A stretch of DNA of 64,000 bases from Rhizobium brockwellii (GCF_000769405.2 NZ_CP053439.1:1984001-2048000), one strand, 5' to 3'; counted from the first letter of the stretch, positions 53,995-63,321 are shown. Notes: generated by a model from the letters alone, not told the origin. Numbers and translations are program-made.

Positions 53995-54888
53995 TCAGCC
54001 TTTGAAACGAAGCGCCTCGACGAGGAGCGCAAACGCAGCCGTATGCTGACGTCGGCTTGGGTAATACAGGTGATAGCCAGGGAACGGCTGACACCAATCG
54101 TCGAGGACCCGGATCAGTCGCCCGTCTGCAATGTATTGTGAAACCTGACTTTCGAACGTATAGGCAAGACCAAGCCCATCCAAAGCAGCGGCTTCCAGCA
54201 TCAAACTATCATTGATGATGAGCGGCCCGTTCATTCTGACCACAAGCTCCTCGCTGTCGCGCTCGAACTCCCAGGCATACAATCCACCTCCTGTGGTTTG
54301 CCGGTAGGTAATACCCCGATGGTCGCCGAGATCGCGGGGCGTCATCGGGATTGTGCGGTTCTGGAAGTAGGACGGCGATCCGACGACTGCCATGCGAAGG
54401 TCAGGGCCGATCCTGACGGCAACCATGTCTTTTTGAACCTGTTCTCCAATGCGAATACCGGCATCGAACCGGCCGGCCACGATATCCGTCAGGCCCTCGT
54501 CAAGAATGACCTCCATTTCAATATCCGGGTATTTCGCCAAGAACGTTGTCATGACCGGCCAAAGCACGCTCATGGCGGCATATCGAAACGTCGTGATGCG
54601 GATAGTGCCGGCCGGCTTGTCACGAAGTGCGGTGACGGCTGCGATCTCGCTTTCGATGTGTTCAAAGGCAGGGCGGAGGCTTCGAAGCATACGCTCTCCG
54701 GCATCGGTCAGCGATAGGCTGCGTGTGGTGCGTGAGATCAGCCGCACGCCCAGCCTCTGCTCCAGCATTCTGACTGAGTAACTGACGGCAGACTGGGAAA
54801 GTCCCAGCTTGGCGGAGGCGCGCGTGAAACTTCCGGCCTCGGCGACGGCGATGAAGGCTGCAAGCTCGCTGAAATCACCGTGCCTCAT
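53995..54888 (-). CDS. LysR-family transcriptional regulator
   Basis: 297 residues (MRHGDFSELAAFIAVAEAGS). HTH at 15-65 (GSFTRASAKLGLSQSAVSYS), effector domain at 90-295. It belongs to the branch common next to oxidoreductases in proteobacteria. The promoter, with a TATAAT on the minus strand, is inside motif copy C, so the gene probably controls itself and the divergent Old Yellow Enzyme gene. The same motif upstream of iorAB and cytochrome c suggests it controls those too. The 247-base gap after its 3' end holds nothing recognised. Confidence 0.9.
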   Translation of the reverse strand: MRHGDFSELAAFIAVAEAGSFTRASAKLGLSQSAVSYSVRMLEQRLGVRLISRTTRSLSLTDAGERMLRSLRPAFEHIESEIAAVTALRDKPAGTIRITTFRYAAMSVLWPVMTTFLAKYPDIEMEVILDEGLTDIVAGRFDAGIRIGEQVQKDMVAVRIGPDLRMAVVGSPSYFQNRTIPMTPRDLGDHRGITYRQTTGGGLYAWEFERDSEELVVRMNGPLIINDSLMLEAAALDGLGLAYTFESQVSQYIADGRLIRVLDDWCQPFPGYHLYYPSRRQHTAAFALLVEALRFKG

Positions 54889-54900
54889 TTATCTCTCTCA

Positions 54901-54932
54901 TTTCTAACTTCATGCAGATTATACCAACTAAT
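54901..54932. promoter_or_regulatory. shared 32-bp motif, copy C (lysR-OYE divergent promoter)
   Basis: Same fixed-spacing blocks as copies A and B; identical to A at 25 and to B at 24 or so of 32 positions. It lies 13 bases upstream of the lysR ATG (minus) and 65 bases before the Old Yellow Enzyme gene (plus). On the minus strand its centre reads TATAAT, a consensus -10 for lysR, so a bound regulator could block its own promoter. Confidence 0.65.
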
Positions 54933-54996
54933 CAAAGTTTGTCCTCATTGCTACCTGTCATTTCACAAACCGCTTGAACGGCATGCAAGAGAGACA

Positions 54997-56169
54997 ATGA
55001 TGATGGAAGCCACCCGAGCACTATTTGAACCGTTCGTTTTCACCAATGGGATCACGCTTCGAAACAGGGTCGTCATGGCTCCGATGACGACGTGGTCAGC
55101 CAATGACGACGGAACAGTTTCGGATGAGGAAGTGTCGTACTATCGACGCAGGGTGAACGGCGTTGGCCTCGTTCTAACCGGCTGCACGCATGTCTCGCCC
55201 AACGGCATCGGGTTCACGGGCGAATTCGCTTCTTATGATGACAGCTTCACACCAAGCCTCCGGCGTCTGGCCGAGGCGGCCAAAAGCGGCGGTGCACCGC
55301 CGATTCTTCAAATTTTTCACGCCGGCAGCAAGGCCGTGCCGGCGCTTGTTCCCGACGGAGACGTTGTCAGCGCCAGTTCGCTGCAAGTCTCACCCGGTCC
55401 TTTCAATCCAGGCGGCGGCACGACGCGCGCACTCAGCCACGACGAAATCCTTGATGTGATTTCTGCTTTCGGCGAAGCAACCCGCCGCGCTATCGAAGCC
55501 GGCTTCGATGGGGTCGAACTGCATGCGGCCCACGGCTTCCTGATCCAGAACTTTTACTCGCCGCTCCACAATCATCGCGACGACGAATGGGGAGGCACGC
55601 CGGAAAACCGGATGCGGTTTCCGCTCGCCGTGGTCCGCAACGTGAGGCAGGTGATAGGCGCACACGCGACGCGTCCGTTTCTTCTGGGATACCGGGTCTC
55701 GCCCGAAGAACCTGAAGAGGGCGGCCTCCGTATTGAAGACACCTACGAACTCATCGAGCATCTGATCGACGGCGGCGTGGACTACATCCATGCTTCGCTG
55801 ACGAGCGTACTCGAAGCCCAACCACTCGAAGCCATCGCTGATCAGCCTATCGCTGAACTGATCGCTGCCAGGGTAGCGGGGCGCATTCCGGTTATCGCCG
55901 CTGGCCAGATCAAGTCACCCCAACAGGCGGAAAGTGCCCTTCATCTGGGCCTTTCGCTTGTGGCTGTAGGCCAAGGGCTGGTGATAAACCCGGAGTGGGT
56001 CGAACTTTCACGGAGTGGCAAAGAGAAACTGATCGAGAACGAGATCAGGACCACGACAATCCCGGAAATTGCCCTTCCGGCCAAACTCTGGGGCGTCATC
56101 GAGGCGGCCACCGGCTGGTTCAACATCAACGATGATCACGATGCGCAGCGGCAGAAGGCCACTGTATAG
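54997..56169 (+). CDS. Old Yellow Enzyme-family NAD(P)H:flavin oxidoreductase
   Basis: 390 residues from ATG 54997 (three ATGs in a row; GAGAGA upstream). FMN TIM-barrel: LRNRVVMAPMTTWSANDDGT at the N-terminus, ELHAAHGFLIQNFYSPLHNH with the substrate His pair, RDDEWGGTPENRMRFPLAVV and IPVIAAGQIKSPQQAESALH. It belongs to the YqjM/bacterial OYE side. Reduces activated C=C bonds of enones or nitro compounds with NAD(P)H. Cotranscribed with the SDR downstream. Confidence 0.9.
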   Translation: MMMEATRALFEPFVFTNGITLRNRVVMAPMTTWSANDDGTVSDEEVSYYRRRVNGVGLVLTGCTHVSPNGIGFTGEFASYDDSFTPSLRRLAEAAKSGGAPPILQIFHAGSKAVPALVPDGDVVSASSLQVSPGPFNPGGGTTRALSHDEILDVISAFGEATRRAIEAGFDGVELHAAHGFLIQNFYSPLHNHRDDEWGGTPENRMRFPLAVVRNVRQVIGAHATRPFLLGYRVSPEEPEEGGLRIEDTYELIEHLIDGGVDYIHASLTSVLEAQPLEAIADQPIAELIAARVAGRIPVIAAGQIKSPQQAESALHLGLSLVAVGQGLVINPEWVELSRSGKEKLIENEIRTTTIPEIALPAKLWGVIEAATGWFNINDDHDAQRQKATV

Positions 56170-56205
56170 AGCATCGGCACACAATCTCGCATGAAGGAAA
56201 ATTCG

Positions 56206-57051
56206 ATGACTAAGGTTTGGTTGATCACAGGAGCCGGGCGCGGCATGGGCCTGGATTTCGCAAAGGCGGTTCTGGCTGCTGGCGACAAACTCGTTGCAAC
56301 CGGCCGCAATCCGGAGCGCGTTGCCAAGGCGATCGGCCAGTCGGAAAATCTGCTTGTCGTCACGCTGGATGTAACCAAGCTGACCGACGCGGCATCTGCC
56401 GTCAAAGCCGCACTCGAACGCTTTGGTCGCATCGACATATTGGTCAACAATGCCGCAAACTTCTACTCAGGCTATTTTGAGGAACTGACGCCGGCTCAGG
56501 TCGATCTGCAACTGGCCAGTAGTCTCCTCGGGCCTATGAGCGTCACCCGCGCTGTCCTGCCGGTGATGCGCCGGCAGGGATCCGGCAAGATCATCTCGAT
56601 CTCATCGACGGCCAGCCTGCTGGGCTTTGAGTTTTGCAGCGCTTACTCTGCCGCGAAGTTTGCCCTCGATGGCTGGATGGAATCGCTGCAGCCCGAAGTG
56701 GCGCCGTTTGGTATCGAAACGATGATTGTCAATCCGGGCTTCTTCCGCACGGAATTGCTGACTGACGAATCAACCCAATATGCTCCGTCATCTGTCAGCG
56801 ACTACGACGAAAGACGCGCCCAACACCTGGCATTCTGGAAATCCGCCGACGGCCAGCAGAGCGGCGATCCCGCAAAACTCGCGCAAGCGCTGATCACCCT
56901 GGTCAACCAACCGGAGCTACCCCGCCGGTTCATCGCCGGAGCTGATGCTGTTGGCATGGTGGAACAGAAAATCGCGCTGCTGCAGCAGCAGATCGACGCC
57001 TATCGGGACCTTTCAAGTTCGCTTGCCTTCGACGTGAAAACGCAAGCCTGA
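56206..57051 (+). CDS. short-chain dehydrogenase/reductase
   Basis: 281 residues from ATG 56206 with AAGGAAAA ribosome site; an ATG 15 bases upstream is less likely. Classical SDR: LITGAGRGMGLDFAKAVLAA (TGxxxGxG), DILVNNAANFYSG (NNAG-like), catalytic Ser in SISSTASLLGFEFC, and YxxxK as YSAAKFALDGW. Reduces or oxidises carbonyl or alcohol groups with NAD(P). The gap to the OYE gene is 36 bases, suggesting one operon that processes the same unsaturated or carbonyl substrate. Confidence 0.9.
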   Translation: MTKVWLITGAGRGMGLDFAKAVLAAGDKLVATGRNPERVAKAIGQSENLLVVTLDVTKLTDAASAVKAALERFGRIDILVNNAANFYSGYFEELTPAQVDLQLASSLLGPMSVTRAVLPVMRRQGSGKIISISSTASLLGFEFCSAYSAAKFALDGWMESLQPEVAPFGIETMIVNPGFFRTELLTDESTQYAPSSVSDYDERRAQHLAFWKSADGQQSGDPAKLAQALITLVNQPELPRRFIAGADAVGMVEQKIALLQQQIDAYRDLSSSLAFDVKTQA

Positions 57052-57070
57052 GGCTACGCTTTGCTGAAGC

Positions 57071-57505
57071 TCAGTAGTTCTTCATGGCAAGGTGCGGTAT
57101 GCCGCCATCTAGGAATTCCGCGCCATAGGCGACGAAGCCGAAACGCTCGTAGAGCGGCAGCTTGTCCGCCTGTGCTGTGAGATAGAAGCGGTTGTCGCGG
57201 GCAGCGCGATGCAGGTCTATCGCTCGCTCGATCATTGCGGCTGCAATGCCGTGGCCGCGCCATTGGCTTGCAACCGCAACCCGGCCGATCTTCACATGTT
57301 CCTCGGCGTAAATGACCCGCAGGGTGCCGGAGACTTCGCCCGCCGTGACGGCGGCAAGATGATGAGCGTTAAGATCGTCGGCATCGAATTCCTCGGCTTC
57401 GGGAACCTTCTGCTCATGCACGAAAATAGCGCGCCGCAGCCGGAAGGCCTCATTGCAGAGCGTACTGAAAACCGGGACGCTGAGGATCGCCGTTTCCATC
57501 ACCAT
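57071..57505 (-). CDS. GNAT-family acetyltransferase
   Basis: 144 residues from ATG 57505, with GGGAGG upstream; the frame extends 21 codons further without a site. The acetyl-CoA loop is VASQWRGHGIAAAMIERAID (R-x-x-G-x-G/A), preceded by KIGRVA and followed by LTAQADKLPLYERFGFVAYG, the usual C-terminal element of the YjcF/ElaA branch. Substrate unknown. It is 65 bases downstream of the DEAD-box gene on the same strand. Confidence 0.88.
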   Translation of the reverse strand: MVMETAILSVPVFSTLCNEAFRLRRAIFVHEQKVPEAEEFDADDLNAHHLAAVTAGEVSGTLRVIYAEEHVKIGRVAVASQWRGHGIAAAMIERAIDLHRAARDNRFYLTAQADKLPLYERFGFVAYGAEFLDGGIPHLAMKNY

Positions 57506-57570
57506 CCTTGCCTCCCTCAGAGATACGGCCCAAAGCCCTCCGCCGGACCAGCGAAGGGCTGCCGGCAAGA

Positions 57571-59526
57571 TCAGCCGGGCTTCTTCTTTGAAAACTTATT
57601 CTTCGGAGCGCCGCCGCCCTTACCCTCATATTTGGGGGCCTCGGATCTCGGGCCTTCGAATTTCGGCTTGTCGGACTTCGGGCCTTCGAAGCCGGGTTTG
57701 CCCGGCTTCTTGCTCCAGGGCTTGCTATCCCGTCTTTCCCCGCCGCTATTATCGGCCGCGGCATAACCGCCGCCCGGACCCTTGCCGAACTTGTTCTTCG
57801 GCCGCTCGCCGCGGAACGAATCATCCGGCCGCTCGTCACGGGATGGCTTGCCGGCATAGGGTTTTGGCGCAGGCGCCCGGCTGAAATCCGGTGTGCCGGA
57901 AAGCCTGGTCACGCGGATGCCGCGTTCGAGCGCCTTGTTTGGACCGATCGCCGCCAGGAAGCTTTCGGCACTCGCCGCGGCGATCTCCACGAAGGTTTCC
58001 TCAGGCTGCATCTTGATCGCGCCGATCTCGCGCTTCGTCACATTGCCGTTGCGGCAGAGCATCGGGATCAGCCAGCGCGGCTCGGCATTCTGCTTGCGCC
58101 CGACCGAGACGGAGAACCAGACACTGGCGCCGAAATCTTCGCGCGGTCCCTTCTGCGCCGGCTCGTAGGGCTCGGCATTGTCGCGGCGCTTGCGGCTGCG
58201 GTCGTCCTGCACGGTAATCTCAATGAGGTCCTCAGGCGCCGAATGATTGGTGCGGTAAAGACGCAGGAAGGCTGCGGCGAGCTTTTCGGCGCCGTGGCTG
58301 GCGAGAAGCTGCTGTACTAGCCCCTGCTCTTCCTCCTGCGGCGTTTCGTTGAAGATCGGATCGGCGAGCAGCCGCTCGTCGTCGCGCTCGCTCACTTCCT
58401 CGGCCGAGGGCGGCCGCGCCCAGGCAGCCGAAATACCGGCATTCTCGAGCAGGCGCTCCGCCTTGCGCCGTGCATTCAACGGCACGATCATGGCGCTGAT
58501 GCCCTTGCGTCCGGCCCGGCCGGTTCGGCCGCTGCGGTGCAGCAGCGTGTCCGGATTGGTCGGCAGGTCGGCATGGATGACGAGATCGAGCCCCGGCAGG
58601 TCGATGCCGCGGGCGGCAACGTCGGTCGCGATGCAGACACGGGCGCGTCCGTCGCGCATCGCCTGCAGCGCGTGGGTGCGCTCGTTCTGCGTCAGCTCGC
58701 CGGACAGCGCCACGACGGCGAAATTGCGGTTGTTGAAGCGTGCGGTCAGATGGTTGACGGCGGCGCGTGTCGAGCAGAACACGATGGCATTGGTCGCCTC
58801 GTAATAGCGCAGCACGTTGATGATCGCGTTCTCGCGGTCGCTCGGGGCAACCATCAGCGCGCGATATTCGATGTCGATATGCTGCTTTTCCTCGGCCGCG
58901 GTGCTGATGCGCACGGCATCGCGCTGGTAGCTCTTGGCAAGCTTGGCGATCGCCGCCGGAACCGTTGCCGAAAACATCAGCGTCCGGCGTTCGTCCGGCG
59001 CCGCATCGAGGATGAATTCGAGGTCTTCGCGGAAGCCGAGATCGAGCATCTCGTCGGCCTCGTCGAGCACGGCGGCCTTCAGTTCCGACATGTCGAGCGC
59101 CCTGCGGCGGATATGGTCGCAAAGCCGGCCGGGCGTGCCGACGACGACATGGGCGCCGCGTTCGAGCGAGCGGCGCTCGCTACGGATGTCCATGCCGCCG
59201 ACGCAGCTGACGATCACCGCGCCGGTCATCTCAAAGAGCCATTCGAGCTCGCGCTTCACCTGCAGGGCAAGCTCGCGCGTCGGGGCAATGACGAGGGCGA
59301 GCGGCGCGGCGGCATTGCCGAAGCGCTCCCTGCCTTCGAGCAGCGTCGGCGCCAGCGCCAGGCCGAAGGCGACGGTTTTGCCGGAGCCAGTCTGGGCCGA
59401 GACCAGCGCGTCGGAAGCGGCAAGCGCCGGATCGAGCATCGCCTTCTGCACCGGGGTGAGTTCGGCGTAACCACGCTTCTGCAACGCCTTGGCGATCGCC
59501 GGAACGACGCCGTTAAATTCTGTCAT
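57571..59526 (-). CDS. DEAD-box RNA helicase
   Basis: 651 residues. Full motif set: Q motif (RGYAELTPVQKAMLDPA), I (SAQTGSGKTVAFGL), Ia PTRELALQ, Ib VVGTPGRL, II LDEADEMLDLGF, III FSATVP, V ATDVAARGIDLPG, VI HRSGRTGRAGRKG. A DbpA/CsdA-like RNA-binding domain lies at about 460-540, and the final 100 residues are a basic low-complexity tail with GPKSDKPKFEGPRSEAPKYE type repeats. Unwinds RNA in ribosome assembly or cold adaptation. Length and tail match rhizobial homologues. Confidence 0.92.
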   Translation of the reverse strand: MTEFNGVVPAIAKALQKRGYAELTPVQKAMLDPALAASDALVSAQTGSGKTVAFGLALAPTLLEGRERFGNAAAPLALVIAPTRELALQVKRELEWLFEMTGAVIVSCVGGMDIRSERRSLERGAHVVVGTPGRLCDHIRRRALDMSELKAAVLDEADEMLDLGFREDLEFILDAAPDERRTLMFSATVPAAIAKLAKSYQRDAVRISTAAEEKQHIDIEYRALMVAPSDRENAIINVLRYYEATNAIVFCSTRAAVNHLTARFNNRNFAVVALSGELTQNERTHALQAMRDGRARVCIATDVAARGIDLPGLDLVIHADLPTNPDTLLHRSGRTGRAGRKGISAMIVPLNARRKAERLLENAGISAAWARPPSAEEVSERDDERLLADPIFNETPQEEEQGLVQQLLASHGAEKLAAAFLRLYRTNHSAPEDLIEITVQDDRSRKRRDNAEPYEPAQKGPREDFGASVWFSVSVGRKQNAEPRWLIPMLCRNGNVTKREIGAIKMQPEETFVEIAAASAESFLAAIGPNKALERGIRVTRLSGTPDFSRAPAPKPYAGKPSRDERPDDSFRGERPKNKFGKGPGGGYAAADNSGGERRDSKPWSKKPGKPGFEGPKSDKPKFEGPRSEAPKYEGKGGGAPKNKFSKKKPG

Positions 59527-59625
59527 GAGTTCGATCTTTCGGAGCTGTCAGGCGCGTTGCTGCGCCATGGCCGGAGCCAGCCGGCGGGGTATTTGCGCCG
59601 TTCCTAGCCGCTCCCGCGGCGATTG

Positions 59626-61482
59626 TCAAAGCGTGCGGCTGCGCCACAGCCAGGCGTCGATGCGGCTTGCCCGGCCGCGCAGCGCCGTTTCCAACGGTCC
59701 CTCCATCCGGCCGGACTGCGTGAGCACGCTATCGGGGCCGGCGGCGCGGACGATTTCGGCGCTCAGCGCCAGTTCGACGCCATGGCGGGCGGCGACCTCC
59801 ATCAGCCGGCTGCCGACATTGATGGTGTCGCCTGCCGCCGTAATCTGCTGCCGGTCGCCGGTGCCCAATCGCGAGGCGACGATCGGGCCGCAATGGGCGC
59901 CGACCTTGAAGCCGATCTTCTTCGGGGCAAAGCCCGCATGCGCTTGAAGCCAGGCCCTTGTGCGCTCGCAGAGGCTGACCGCGCAGGCAGCGGCGCGAGC
60001 GGCATCGTCATCGGCGGGCTCAGGCAGGCCGAACAGGATCATCGCCCCGTCGCCCATGAAGCTGGTTATGGCGCCGCCATTGGCGCGCGCCTCCTCGTCG
60101 ACCAATTCGAAGAAGCCGCTCAGCATTTCGCTGACCGCTACCGGCCCCACATTTTCGCTGAGGCCGGTAAAGCCCGAGAGATCGATGAAGATAACGGCGG
60201 CGTTCTGGCGCACCGGCGCGGCGAGGAAATTCGGATCGCGCGCCAGCCACTCGCCGAGGCCAGGCGCCTCGATGCGCTGCAGGAGCGCGCTCTGCTCGGC
60301 GAAATGACGGGCGCGGCCACGGTCGAGCCAGAGTTCGGCCGCGCCATAAGCCAGCGCCGGCGGTAGTGCTGCGGCGATCGGCAGCGCCGCACTCAGCCAG
60401 TAGCCATGCGCGAAGGCCGACAGATTGAGCATCGACCAGACGATCAGCGTCAGCACGATGATGACATAGCCTGCCGCACTCCGGCGCCAGGCGACCAGCG
60501 ACACGAGGACAATCGCCAGTCCGACGGCGGTGGCGGCATCGATCAGCCGCATCCTGTGGTCGCGCACCATGCCGTCGCCGGTGACGAGATGGGTGATCGC
60601 CGTCGACATTACCTCGACGCCCGGCATGACGGGATCGAACGGCGTCGGGAAGACGTCGCCGCCGCCAGTCACCGTCGAACCGATGACGACGATGCGATCA
60701 GTGACCGCATCCGCCGAAAGTTTGCCATCCAGCGCATCGGCGGCGCTGAAGGTGGCGATGCTGCCGTGCCCGCCATAAAAGGTCACCGGCAGGCGCTGGC
60801 CGATATCGGTGGGAATACGCAGCTTTCCGAGCATGATGGCATCGGGTTCTATGGTGGGATCGACGCCGAGCGCCACCGACGCGACACGCAGCGGAAAAGC
60901 CGGATCCAGCCGGTCTGCGGAACGCGAGATCAGCGGAATGAAGCGCGGCGTGCCGGTCTGGTCGGTTGCGACATTGACGATGCCGACCGCAGCTGCCTCG
61001 GCAAAGCGCGGAAGCGGCAACAGCAGCTGGTTTGCCTCAGGGATGGCGGCAAGCGGATCGCCTGCCGCATCCGTGACCCGCTGGCTGCTTTGCGCGAAAG
61101 TGGCTGCGGCCGCAATTACGCTCGGCCCCTGGCGAAGGGCAGCGGTCAGTGCCGCATCACCCGCCTCCGGCCCCGGATCGACCAGCAGAATGTCGATCGC
61201 CAAAGCCTTTGGCTTCAACGCGGTGATCGCGTCGGCGAGGCGCGCAAGTGTCGCCCGATCGAGCGGATAGCCGTGCGCTGCCGCGGTGCGGTCGTCGATC
61301 GCAACGATCGAGACGACGGGAGGCGGTGTCTTCGCCCCGACGATGGCGCTGCGGATATCGACAAGCGAGGCTTCCATCCGGTCGAGAAGGCCGGTTCCGG
61401 CATTGAGATTGGTATAACCGAGCGCAGCTCCCCAAAGACCGGCGAGCAGCAGCGCGATCACTGTCAGCAGGCGATGGTTCAT
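59626..61482 (-). CDS. CHASE2-domain adenylate/guanylate cyclase
   Basis: 618 residues from ATG 61482; the upstream part of the frame overlaps fecR and is not used. Membrane anchor at 7-25, periplasmic CHASE2 sensor at about 35-290 (GAKTPPPVVSIVAIDDRTAA, VIAAAATFAQSSQRVTD), three spans at about 325-420, then a class III cyclase domain at about 450-600 (VIFIDLSGFTGLSENVGPVA and SFMGDGAMILFGLPEPADDD, with both metal Asps). It should make cAMP in response to a periplasmic cue. It follows the fecR-like gene by 5 bases. Confidence 0.9.
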   Translation of the reverse strand: MNHRLLTVIALLLAGLWGAALGYTNLNAGTGLLDRMEASLVDIRSAIVGAKTPPPVVSIVAIDDRTAAAHGYPLDRATLARLADAITALKPKALAIDILLVDPGPEAGDAALTAALRQGPSVIAAAATFAQSSQRVTDAAGDPLAAIPEANQLLLPLPRFAEAAAVGIVNVATDQTGTPRFIPLISRSADRLDPAFPLRVASVALGVDPTIEPDAIMLGKLRIPTDIGQRLPVTFYGGHGSIATFSAADALDGKLSADAVTDRIVVIGSTVTGGGDVFPTPFDPVMPGVEVMSTAITHLVTGDGMVRDHRMRLIDAATAVGLAIVLVSLVAWRRSAAGYVIIVLTLIVWSMLNLSAFAHGYWLSAALPIAAALPPALAYGAAELWLDRGRARHFAEQSALLQRIEAPGLGEWLARDPNFLAAPVRQNAAVIFIDLSGFTGLSENVGPVAVSEMLSGFFELVDEEARANGGAITSFMGDGAMILFGLPEPADDDAARAAACAVSLCERTRAWLQAHAGFAPKKIGFKVGAHCGPIVASRLGTGDRQQITAAGDTINVGSRLMEVAARHGVELALSAEIVRAAGPDSVLTQSGRMEGPLETALRGRASRIDAWLWRSRTL

Positions 61483-61487
61483 GGGAC

Positions 61488-62006
61488 TTATTGGCCGAGA
61501 CGGGCAAGAAGGGCAGCGGCGCGCGGCGCCGGCCAGCGACGCACGACGAGGGGTTCCGTTCCGCCGGTAACATCGACGCCCTCGCCCGGCGACAGCACCA
61601 CCGCCTCGCCGGCCGGCCGGCGGACTGCGACGCTGCCTCTGACGACCAGCACCGAGGTCTTGCCGCCTGCGACATCGACAGCCCATTGGGTGCCGCGCAC
61701 GGCAGCGATCGCCTGCGGCGTCACGACCTGGAAACCGCCCGCGTGCTGACTGCTGTCGACATCGACGAGGATGGCCTTGCGCCGCAGCGACGCCGAATCA
61801 GGGCTGCCGTCGCGGTTGCGGTCGACGAGGCTGTAGGCGGCTCCGGCCTCTGCCGTCACCGTCACACCGCCCGGACAACTGAGCACCTGGCGGGCACCGG
61901 CATCACGCGATACCGTGCAGCCGGCAGACTGCGCAAAGGCCGCCCCATGCGGAATCAGGCCGAGAGCGAGTGCGGCGGCAAGCAGGCTGCGAAGCGTCGT
62001 ATTCAT
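61488..62006 (-). CDS. FecR-domain periplasmic protein
   Basis: 172 residues from ATG 62006, with AAGGGGAC upstream. A Sec signal (LLAAALALGLIPHGAAFAQS) is followed by a FecR core: AGAAYSLVDRNRDGSPDSAS, the hallmark TPQAIAAVRGTQWAVDVA and VVRGSVAVRRPAGEAVV. No anti-sigma N-terminal part is present, so it is a stand-alone periplasmic FecR domain. It is upstream of the CHASE2 cyclase in a two-gene operon and is likely its ligand-binding or modulating partner. Confidence 0.88.
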   Translation of the reverse strand: MNTTLRSLLAAALALGLIPHGAAFAQSAGCTVSRDAGARQVLSCPGGVTVTAEAGAAYSLVDRNRDGSPDSASLRRKAILVDVDSSQHAGGFQVVTPQAIAAVRGTQWAVDVAGGKTSVLVVRGSVAVRRPAGEAVVLSPGEGVDVTGGTEPLVVRRWPAPRAAALLARLGQ

Positions 62007-62145
62007 GGAAAGTCCCCTTGACCGTGCGGAACAGCTCTTTTGGAAAGCGCCCGCCAACCGTCTTCTTCCATATGAGGCATGATAGCCGAATTCAAATATT
62101 TCCCTAGGCAAAAAAAGCAAACCGGCGCAATCGCCGGCGGAATTC

Positions 62146-63291
62146 TTACGTTCTACTATCCGTTTCAAGCACCGGTCCGGCATAACGCGCCCGCGGCCGG
62201 ATCAATTCGCCGCTGTCAATCTGCTCCATCGCATGTGCAAGCCAACCGGCGGATCGGGCAAGCGAGAAAATGATGATCGGCGCCTCCCTCGGGAGATCGA
62301 AGGCGGCGGCCATTGCGGCAAGCGCGAAATCGACGTTGACCTTCTCGCCGACCATCTCCTCGCCGGTTTCCCGGACCTCGGCAAACTGCGGCGGCAAGTC
62401 AAAGTGCGAAAGCAGCGCCAGAGCCCTGACATCGCCATCGGGATAGAGCGGATGACCGAAGGCCGGCAGCCGATTGCCCTGGGCGAGCGTGCGGCGGATC
62501 GCGTGCTCCGCCCCAAGGGCGGAAGCGGTGTCGAGCAAGGCGTCGACGCCTTGCCAGGCGGCACCATGCAGCGGCCCTGTCAGCGTCGCCAGACCGGACA
62601 GCACGGCGGCCGAAAGGGCTGCGCCCGCCGATGCCGTGACCCGCGCCGCAAAGGTCGAGGCGTTGAGTTCGTGATCGGCAAGCAGCACCAGCGCGCGGCG
62701 CAGGCAATCGGCAGCGTCCGGCCGCTGCCAGCTTGCCGCAAGCCGCAAATGCAGCGGCTGGTCGAAGGGCCCTGGTGCCAGTGCATCGGCGACGGTGCGG
62801 AGAATGCCATTTGCTTCACGGCGAAGTGCTGCTTGCGAGCGGCCGAGCGACGGCAGATCCGATGTCACTCGCCCTGCCAGCGCCAGGAACGCCGCCTGAA
62901 GCGATGGAGCGGCATGTCCGGTCCCGCTTCCGGAGGGGAGTGTTTCCGCGCCGTTCCAGAGCAGCGCCGCCGTCTGCTCCAGCGTCGCGGCTTCAGCGAA
63001 ACCGGCCGCATCCTTTCCACGATAGAAAAGCCGTCCGCCGATGATGGTGGAGATTGCCGAGGACAGAACCGGATCGCCCCAGCGGATCGCCTCGGCGGCC
63101 ACCGTTTCAGTCTTGCGGCGGCCGGCATGGCGTTCGGCAAGCCGCTGCACGTCGGCAGCCTGGTAGAGGCTGCGGCGCGGGTCGGCGGGATCGGGCTTGG
63201 CGCGGATGCGCCCACGGCTGACATTGGCATAGAGCGTCTGCGGCTTGGTCTTCAGCGCCTGCAGCGCCTCCTCGGCGGTCAGCCACGACAT
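62146..63291 (-). CDS. citrate synthase-family protein with N-terminal HTH
   Basis: 381 residues from ATG 63291 with GAGG upstream. Residues 1-55 are a MerR/excisionase-like HTH (MSWLTAEEALQALKTKPQTL). From about 75 on is a citrate synthase fold with all catalytic elements: DHELNASTFAARV, GPLHGAAWQG, PAFGHPLYPDGD, NVDFALAAM and FSLARSAGWLAHAME. So both DNA binding and catalysis are possible. It is divergent from a second citrate synthase gene. Function as enzyme, regulator or both is not settled. Confidence 0.88.
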   Translation of the reverse strand: MSWLTAEEALQALKTKPQTLYANVSRGRIRAKPDPADPRRSLYQAADVQRLAERHAGRRKTETVAAEAIRWGDPVLSSAISTIIGGRLFYRGKDAAGFAEAATLEQTAALLWNGAETLPSGSGTGHAAPSLQAAFLALAGRVTSDLPSLGRSQAALRREANGILRTVADALAPGPFDQPLHLRLAASWQRPDAADCLRRALVLLADHELNASTFAARVTASAGAALSAAVLSGLATLTGPLHGAAWQGVDALLDTASALGAEHAIRRTLAQGNRLPAFGHPLYPDGDVRALALLSHFDLPPQFAEVRETGEEMVGEKVNVDFALAAMAAAFDLPREAPIIIFSLARSAGWLAHAMEQIDSGELIRPRARYAGPVLETDSRT

Positions 63292-63321
63292 CGGAACCTC
63301 ACATTGATCAATTGCATCAAG

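Noticed and set aside
57571..57880. Repeats in the DEAD-box gene tail considered as a tandem DNA repeat
   Set aside because: They are low-complexity codons of a basic disordered tail typical of these helicases, not a separate element.
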